Shown here: piece after piece, positions 58,216-64,000 of the stretch
How positions within the stretch are numbered: position 1 is the first letter of the stretch
How the letters are laid out: every line of letters begins with the position of its first letter
Assembly: GCA_963693305.1 (NCBI GenBank)
Contig: OY855903.1
Location: 54,687,150 to 54,751,149, forward strand
From: Meandrina meandrites
Taxonomy: Eukaryota > Cnidaria > Anthozoa > Scleractinia > Meandrinidae
Direction of reading: 5' to 3'
DNA length: 64,000 bases
Made by a program: the position numbers and the translations under genes
Notes under the pieces: generated by a model
What the model was told of the DNA's origin: nothing
The model's input: the letters and a program-made list of their open reading frames with translations, nothing else
Database searches by the model: none

Positions 58216-59492
58216 GGTATATCGTTTCCTTTACACCAAATAAAAGCTCTCTACATGAAGTAAAACAAAATAATAATTTAAATAAGAGAAAACAGCTGGG
58301 ACAAAAAACTTAAATGATATATTTTTTAAGTAACCGTCGAAAGAACAAGTCCGCAAGTTGAAGTTGTCGTTTGCAAAGAATTTAGTGCACACACTTTAAG
58401 TATAAACGCTATAAACGCCTGAAATTGTCGTAAGTGCTTAAGGTGGCTCCTAACGTAGTTTTTGCGTATGGAAAACAGGAGTATAGTATGTGGAGGAAAA
58501 TTGGTGGTCGGTCAGTCGATAACCTTTGTTTGTAATTCCGCTGATGATTACGTCATTCACGCAATATATCAGCAGAACTGAATTTTCAAGAGCTTATTCA
58601 ACGCTTACGCTAAAGACAGAAGACACAAATCAATAGAGAGCAGAGTATTAGTAAAATTTGATAATATAGGTTAAAAATCGCGCACACCCCGCGCACGTGG
58701 CATAAGAAGCGTCATCATTCTTATCTGGCCATATCCGCTAATAGTTTTCCCGATTCCAAAAATAAACTCAAAACGCTTGAATGACACACTAAAATAATTC
58801 ATTTCTCTCCTAAACGATGTATACATGTATATAGTGCCCGTAAGATAGAAGTGTGAACAAAGGAAAATCAGTCGGAAGACCAAATTTTCAGAGTGTAGCA
58901 ATTCAGCAAATGCCACGCCAAAAGACCCGAAACTACGGGAGTCGCGTTAGTTCTGTCAACCACTTCTGTATTTTCGACCGAAATAGATCTTCCGCAACAC
59001 TCTGTTCAACCATAAACCTGCGAGACGCCAGAACAAGCATTTGGGAGCCATTGCGCAGATTAGACTGTCTGCGACTCAGACAAGACCACGTTGCGGGTTG
59101 GTAAATCCTCGTTTTATTCATTCATTTTTCGAAGCCACTTAAAAAAATAGTCGCGGGCACAAAAGACTCTTTGATTATTATTTTCTTTTAATCTCGTTAA
59201 CTGTCCAGTCAATTTTATTTTTGTAAAAAATCCCTAGCCATCGCAAATAAGTAAATATTTTCCCTAAGAATACACTGCTAGACCGGAACGTTAACCGACG
59301 TGTAAATTTTTTTTCCATTTTTTAGGCCAAACACACTTCGGTTCGATTCTCTCGCTTACAATAATTGCTCTGCTTAAGGTCGCGCAGGGCCCTTGCTCAT
59401 TAATAAATTCATTAGCAAAATTTCTTAAAGGGGTGTTATCTTGTAAAGCTGTAATTATCTGAATTTTGTGTTGCTTGACAGAAATTTCAAAT
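58216..59492. other. No gene; dispersed repeat pieces
   Basis: 58441-58500 resembles 41530-41590 (gtttttgcgtatg.aaaac.ggagt), and 58905-58975 matches 44815-44880 in reverse complement. No coding sequence supported. Confidence 0.45.
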
Positions 59493-60080
59493 GCGCGTGC
59501 TGATTATGATTTGAAATGTTTCCCTTCCTATTAAATCTACGGCAATTGAGGGTCAATGGGTGGGGTGAAGAGTGAGGAGAAGGGGAAATCTCATTTTCTA
59601 GCCCAAGGTTTGCCCAAATTCAATTTTCCAGACTATTATTTTGACCAGATATCATTCCCATTCCCACTTTGTTTGTTTTGGATTCTTTTAAACGCGCTTG
59701 CTTATTAAAGATTTTAAATGCCCCCTCTCCTATAATCGAGGTAATCGAGGGTCAAAAGTGGGTGGAGGGAAAAGGGATAATTCCATTTCTCAGCCCAAAT
59801 TTAGGCTCTTTCCAGCCTATTTGTGCACTAATCTCAGTCCTATTCCGACTTTGTTGTTTGTTATTCCCAGTTCCAGTGACCAGAAGTTCATTTTCCGAGT
59901 GAAAAAAAAAAGACAAATATCGATCCTATTTATCCCTTCAGGCGTCTGATAATTGTCCAATACTAGTCAAGCAGGAACACTGGGTGTAGTAAGTAACAAA
60001 AAAGGGAAGCAGACTAGGAGCAACATTATGGCGAATATTTATTTAAAAGAACACGTTACCAAATTAATGACTTGAGCACA
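59493..60080 (+). repeat. Duplicated block segment, block F (pairs with 35178-35826)
   Basis: Same order of phrases as in block D, ending at the insertion point of a MITE. Confidence 0.8.
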
Positions 60081-60379
60081 CACAGGACGAAATTCCAAGA
60101 ATCCGTAAACGGAAACGTCACAGAAACACGTGAAACCGCTCCGGAAACACGACGGATAACCTGTGTTTCCGTTAGCGGTTTCGTGACGTTTACTCACGTT
60201 TCCGTTGCTGCGGTTACAGCGGAACCGGACCACTTTTTGGCATTTCCGTTCCGGAAACGTGACGGAATCACGTAGACTTGAATTTTCACGTTTCCGCAAG
60301 AGGTAAACGTAACGGAAACATGGAGTTGCATGTTTCCGTCATGTTTCAGAAATACGGAAACATGTGATTTCGTCCTGTG
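60081..60379. mobile_element. MITE, 299 bp, rich in TTTCCG/CGGAAA
   Basis: Terminal inverted repeats CACAGGACGAAAT. The interior is dominated by cgtttccg and its complement in alternating orientation, so the strand can fold into many stems. Block D lacks it. Confidence 0.75.
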
Positions 60380-60669
60380 ACACACGTTCATATCGCCAAA
60401 GTTTGGCTCGAGATATCGTGTTATATGATACATTTTGACCAATCGTGCACAGGAAAATATTTCATGGAATATAAAGCATGATGATGAGAGCGTTGTTAAA
60501 TTATGAAATTTAACTTATCAACCAGATTGGGAGTCTCCTGATTGTCCGCCGCTGGAATCTGCAGAATAAACTTAAGGCAAAATGGCATTTATTTGTTAAC
60601 ACAAGAGGACGTGAAGACATTCTCAACACCGGACCGACCACAGTCACTACCAAGCGAGATCTTACGACC

Positions 60670-60845
60670 TTAGCGAATTTCAATGGCAGTGGCATCAAAG
60701 CTGTCTTTTCAGCGGTCAGTAGAAGAGTAGCATCCGCAGCCCTGCCAAGAAGAAGGACGTTCTTGGCATATTGCGATCAGGATTCCTAATTGGGATACCC
60801 TTTGAACGCCAGTTCACCGCGACGCCTCGTGTTTCGAAAGCATTG
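60670..60845 (-). pseudogene. Relic last exon of a PAN-family gene (block F)
   Basis: Same relic as 49940-50115: matches the end of gene D, carries the same deletion in the HFGGCGC segment and a stop at the same Trp codon (TGA here, TAA in block E), and ends DATAIEIR. Shared lesions mean it was dead before blocks E and F separated. Confidence 0.88.
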
Positions 60846-60971
60846 AATGAACCAAGCTATGGGTGTTACGTCAATTACCTGATTACACAACAAGAAAGCT
60901 ACTCTCCACTCTGTTAAAACTACTTATAATCTCACTAACAGTGAAGAGGGGAAAGGTAAGCTAATGATTTT

Positions 60972-63900
60972 TTAGCGAATTCCAATGGCAGTGGCATTAA
61001 AGCCGTCATTCCAGCGGTTGCTGGAGCTGTAACAACCACAGCCTCCAAAATGCAGCTCTGTCAAGAAGAAGAACACGTTTGGCATCATGCGATCAGGACT
61101 CGTGATGGCTTTGGCTCTTTGACGCCAGTCAAAAGCGAGGCCACTGTCTTCGGATGTCGGACTGTAATTATTGGGGATTTGATGGTTATAGTTTGGCATG
61201 AAAGCAAAGAGGCTGTTGGGATTTTTGTCACAGTTTTGGAACTGGATTATGTGGCCATTGGCTTTGAAGCCTTGCTTCTTATTGTTCTGTGCGGCTGATG
61301 CAGGAATGATTCCAAAGAAGATGTAATTTTTCATGAAGTGGTTCTGTGGTATAGTGTAGTCAGAGTAGCTGTTAACCAAAACTCCAAAATCAGTGTTGGA
61401 GAAATTTGGATGGGGCTGGATCAGAGTGTAAGATTCATTTCGCTTGTCTTTTTTCTGCAACTTCAGCAAAACGTTTTTCCTGTCCTTGAAGAGGGCGTTG
61501 ACAATCTGCTGAGCATCTGATCTTAGAGTGAGGTTTCCTTGAAGGAAAGTGAAACCACCTCCTTCAATTTGCAGTTCGCAATACACGTCGATGGGTGCAG
61601 CATTCGGCAAAGGATAAATCTTATACACGCCACTCATTGCTTCAGGATCGTTATGTTGAATTTCCTTACAGCTCTTGTAACACTGAAATAAGAAATAAAC
61701 ACCAAAGACTGAAGTTTGTCACATATGATGAATAGTTAAAGTAAGCTCGAATAGCGAAGCACGCGAGTGACGTCATGACTCAGACAAACAAACCGGAATG
61801 GTGGACGATTTTTCTAAAACACTTTCTAAATCAGCCGGTGTTCCTGAAACACTTTTTTGAAACGAAAACTTCGCCTATCTTCCCTCTGTTTCTCTCAGAA
61901 CACGCTATGTTTTCTGAGTCTCGTGGGGGTATAATCATTTGCATTCTATTTTTAAACCTCGCGCGCTTTGCTATTACTGAAGAATCAAAAGCTGTACTCG
62001 TAATAGACTAAAAATGACTGTTTAGAGAAACCCAGTTCTATCTCGTACATGATATACAAATGATAGCACTTGACAAACGTCGAGAAGTGGAAAAGGTATG
62101 CATTTATCTCATAGCGACAACACATTTTCCAAAAGGGGTTTGCATGAAGAACTTGTGCTTTCTTGTTTAAAATAACTCTACGTCTTAAACAAACGAAAGA
62201 GTGCTAACGAAGACTGAAGACGGGCTCAAATTCGAGCATATTAAAGCAACTCAATTCCGAGACTAACTAGACTTAGACAGGCATAAGAAATAATTTTTTT
62301 TCATCCACACCAAGGGTATAAATCCGAAAAGATTGTGCCAAGCCGCAGAAAGAGTTGCACTAACAGTACAAAGAGCCAAGTACTGGAAGCTGATTAGGAC
62401 GAAACCGTGTTCTTTCCTGTACCAAACAATACAGCGGTAAAAACAAAACGAAAACAGGCAATAGATGTGCGCGAAAATGTGTTTTCAAAACGTGATATAG
62501 CGAACTAAGGAGATAACTTAAAATTAATATTGAATTTAAGAAACGAAACTCTGGATCACATCATTCAAGAAACGTAACTTTGCACAGACGCAGAATCAGT
62601 ATTTCTAAAGAAATATTATCAAAATAAAGCTATGGCAGTCTCTGGTGAAGATTGAAAAAATAAATGTCAGTGATAAGAAAACGTATTTTGCAACAGCTTT
62701 TATATAAAAAGACGAATCAAGCCGGCGTCACAATAAGCGGAAGGAATTTGCATATTCACAGAGTACTCCAGGTCCTACGGAGTAGCAAAGTCGAATAATC
62801 AAGAACATACCGAAAGGTTCCCAAAATAGCACCCTCTAACAAAACTGGTAGGCACACAAAACTCAGACGCAAAAATCCTTCTGAAAAGACACTCACTGGA
62901 ATATAGTTTCACGGGTTTATAAGTAGCTTATATTTAAAAATGGTCCTGTAACCAGGTGGTTGATTCATGATTGAAAATAAAATAAAACGTTACACTGGTT
63001 TAAAATTGTAAAAATGTTAGTAAAATTTTTGGTAAAAGTCCCAACGTTTCGGCTAAAACTTCAGGCTTCGTCAGGGGAAAGTGACAAGGAATTTGTTAAA
63101 AAGCACGCACGTTCTAATACTATTCAAATCGGAGCTAATTATGTTCTGTCCCTCAAGGCTAAATTTAAAAACTCGTGTGGCAAATGCATGCCATCATCAC
63201 GGTTCAGCGGATTCCTACAAGTGTTGATTTCCCATGCTTCTAAAATACGTCTGTTGCGCCAATTTGTGCTTGTACGTAAGATTTTTGAAGATTCCCAGGA
63301 GATGGTGTGGCCAGAATGTAAACAATGTTCCGCTAAAGCCGACTTGTGCGGGTGTTTATTTTAAACCGCTTTTTGATGTTATTTGAGCCGGGTGGAAAAT
63401 TTTCGTTTCGCAAAGTAGTAAAGTTTATACGTTCAGCAAAAACGTCGCACAATACACACAATAGCTAAGGCGAAAGTAAACCTAAAATTCGCCTTTATCG
63501 GTCTCAATCGGCTCCAAACTTTCCGGGGAACGGAGTTTTAACCCGTATGCTTTCTGCCTGTTGCCCGGCTCAAACAATACGTTAATCCACAAACGGCCTT
63601 TATTGTGCTGTTTTCGAAGAAAAATAACCGACAGCATGTGCTTGAAGAATACATAAAGTGTAACCACGAATAGCAAGTGCTGGACTCTCTCCAGCATCTC
63701 GACTGCTAGAAAGGGGACACATGTTATAATATACTCTTCCGTCGGAGAGGGCGACAAGTAAGACGTCCGTTACAAATACAGACACAACAGAATACCCAGA
63801 GGGTAATATTATTATTAAATTGTTGTCCATAAAACTAACCTTTCCTTCCCTAATCTGCTGAAACACGACGCCCTTCGTGTAGATGAGGGACTTATCTCTG

Positions 63901-64000
63901 CCACACAAGTCTTCAACTCCACAGTCGTTCAATTCACACAGACCATTGGCGCCTGCTGATCTCTCGTAGTTGTACGAGATGCATCTTGGTTCATCATGGC
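60972..64000 (-). CDS. Gene F: secreted PAN/Apple + novel C-terminal module, 5' end outside the window
   Basis: Last exon 61682-60972 (acceptor cttatttcag, begins CYKSCKEIQ) and the 3' part of the PAN exon from 63840 to the window edge (donor gttagt after QQIREGK). Visible PAN part: RCISYNYERSAGANGLCELN then DCGVEDLC. The last exon is a mosaic: the start is D/E-like, the middle C-like (IIPASAAQNNKKQGFKANGH, IIQFQNCDKNPNS), and the end A-like (WRQRAKAITSPDRMMPN), finishing HFGGCGCYSSSNR and ATAIGIR. The stop codon lies only about 125 bases from a dead D-type last exon. The signal peptide and start are beyond the edge. Expected to be secreted, as its paralogs are. Confidence 0.83.
62985..63110 (-). 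ncRNA. Degenerate hammerhead-like motif in the gene F intron
   Basis: On the minus strand CTGACGA, a weak CTGAA/TTTAG hairpin, GAAAC and GTTGGGAC follow in hammerhead order. Stem II is imperfect, so this copy is probably inactive. It belongs to the Penelope-like segment shared with block E. Confidence 0.35.

Noticed and set aside
1..64000. CRISPR arrays, bacterial operons, integrated viral genes
   Set aside because: No regular repeat-spacer pattern, ribosome-binding sites or viral replication/capsid frames were seen; all features fit a cnidarian nuclear genome.

Overview
The window reads as nuclear DNA of an anthozoan cnidarian, most likely a stony coral. It is AT-rich, genes are sparse and have GT-AG introns, and tRNA-derived SINEs, LINE 3' ends, Penelope-like retroelements, MITEs, foldbacks and microsatellites fill the gaps. 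The genes are an LRR/rhodopsin-type GPCR and a secreted PAN/Apple family of the kind often annotated in coral genomes as skeletal-organic-matrix-like. The genus cannot be fixed from sequence alone.

Layout. 1-1.94 kb (-): a leucine-rich-repeat GPCR, four exons visible, open frame ending before TM6. 2-15.7 kb: no supportable gene; G-tracts, a 27-bp minisatellite, degenerate telomere-like repeats, a hAT-like MITE with 8-bp target duplication, and a 2.4-kb nonautonomous element carrying a nested tRNA-containing insertion. 15.77-16.8 kb (+): gene A. 17.3-17.85 kb: LINE 3' end. 23.1-26.2 kb (-): gene B. 28.9-30.1 kb (-): gene C. 31.6-32.8 kb: diverged tandem array. 35.2-64 kb: three related duplicated blocks carrying genes D, E and F (all -), each with its own later insertions.

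The main system is a six-member family (A-F) of secreted proteins sharing a ~220-residue C-terminal module encoded by one last exon. The module opens like a fibrinogen-related domain (SGVYKI..P....VYCEL) but then follows its own course (DAQQIV, QPHP, NCDxNPNSLFAF, FFFLTELHFGGCGCY, ATAIGIR). I do not recognise it as a named domain. A phase-0 intron joins it to one of two N-terminal modules: signal peptide + PAN/Apple (B, D, E, F) or a 29-codon signal peptide + CCNCDS exon (A, C). The last exons of E and F are mosaics of the others, and beside each lies a dead relic of a D-type last exon carrying shared disabling mutations. This points to gene conversion or 3'-cassette replacement in a tandem array.

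Because D, E and F blocks are paralogous, each acts as an empty-site control for the others. That exposes a 1,031-bp LINE insertion (14-bp duplication), a 2,246-bp element, a ~5.1-kb insertion with 8-bp direct repeats, a 299-bp MITE, and foldbacks.
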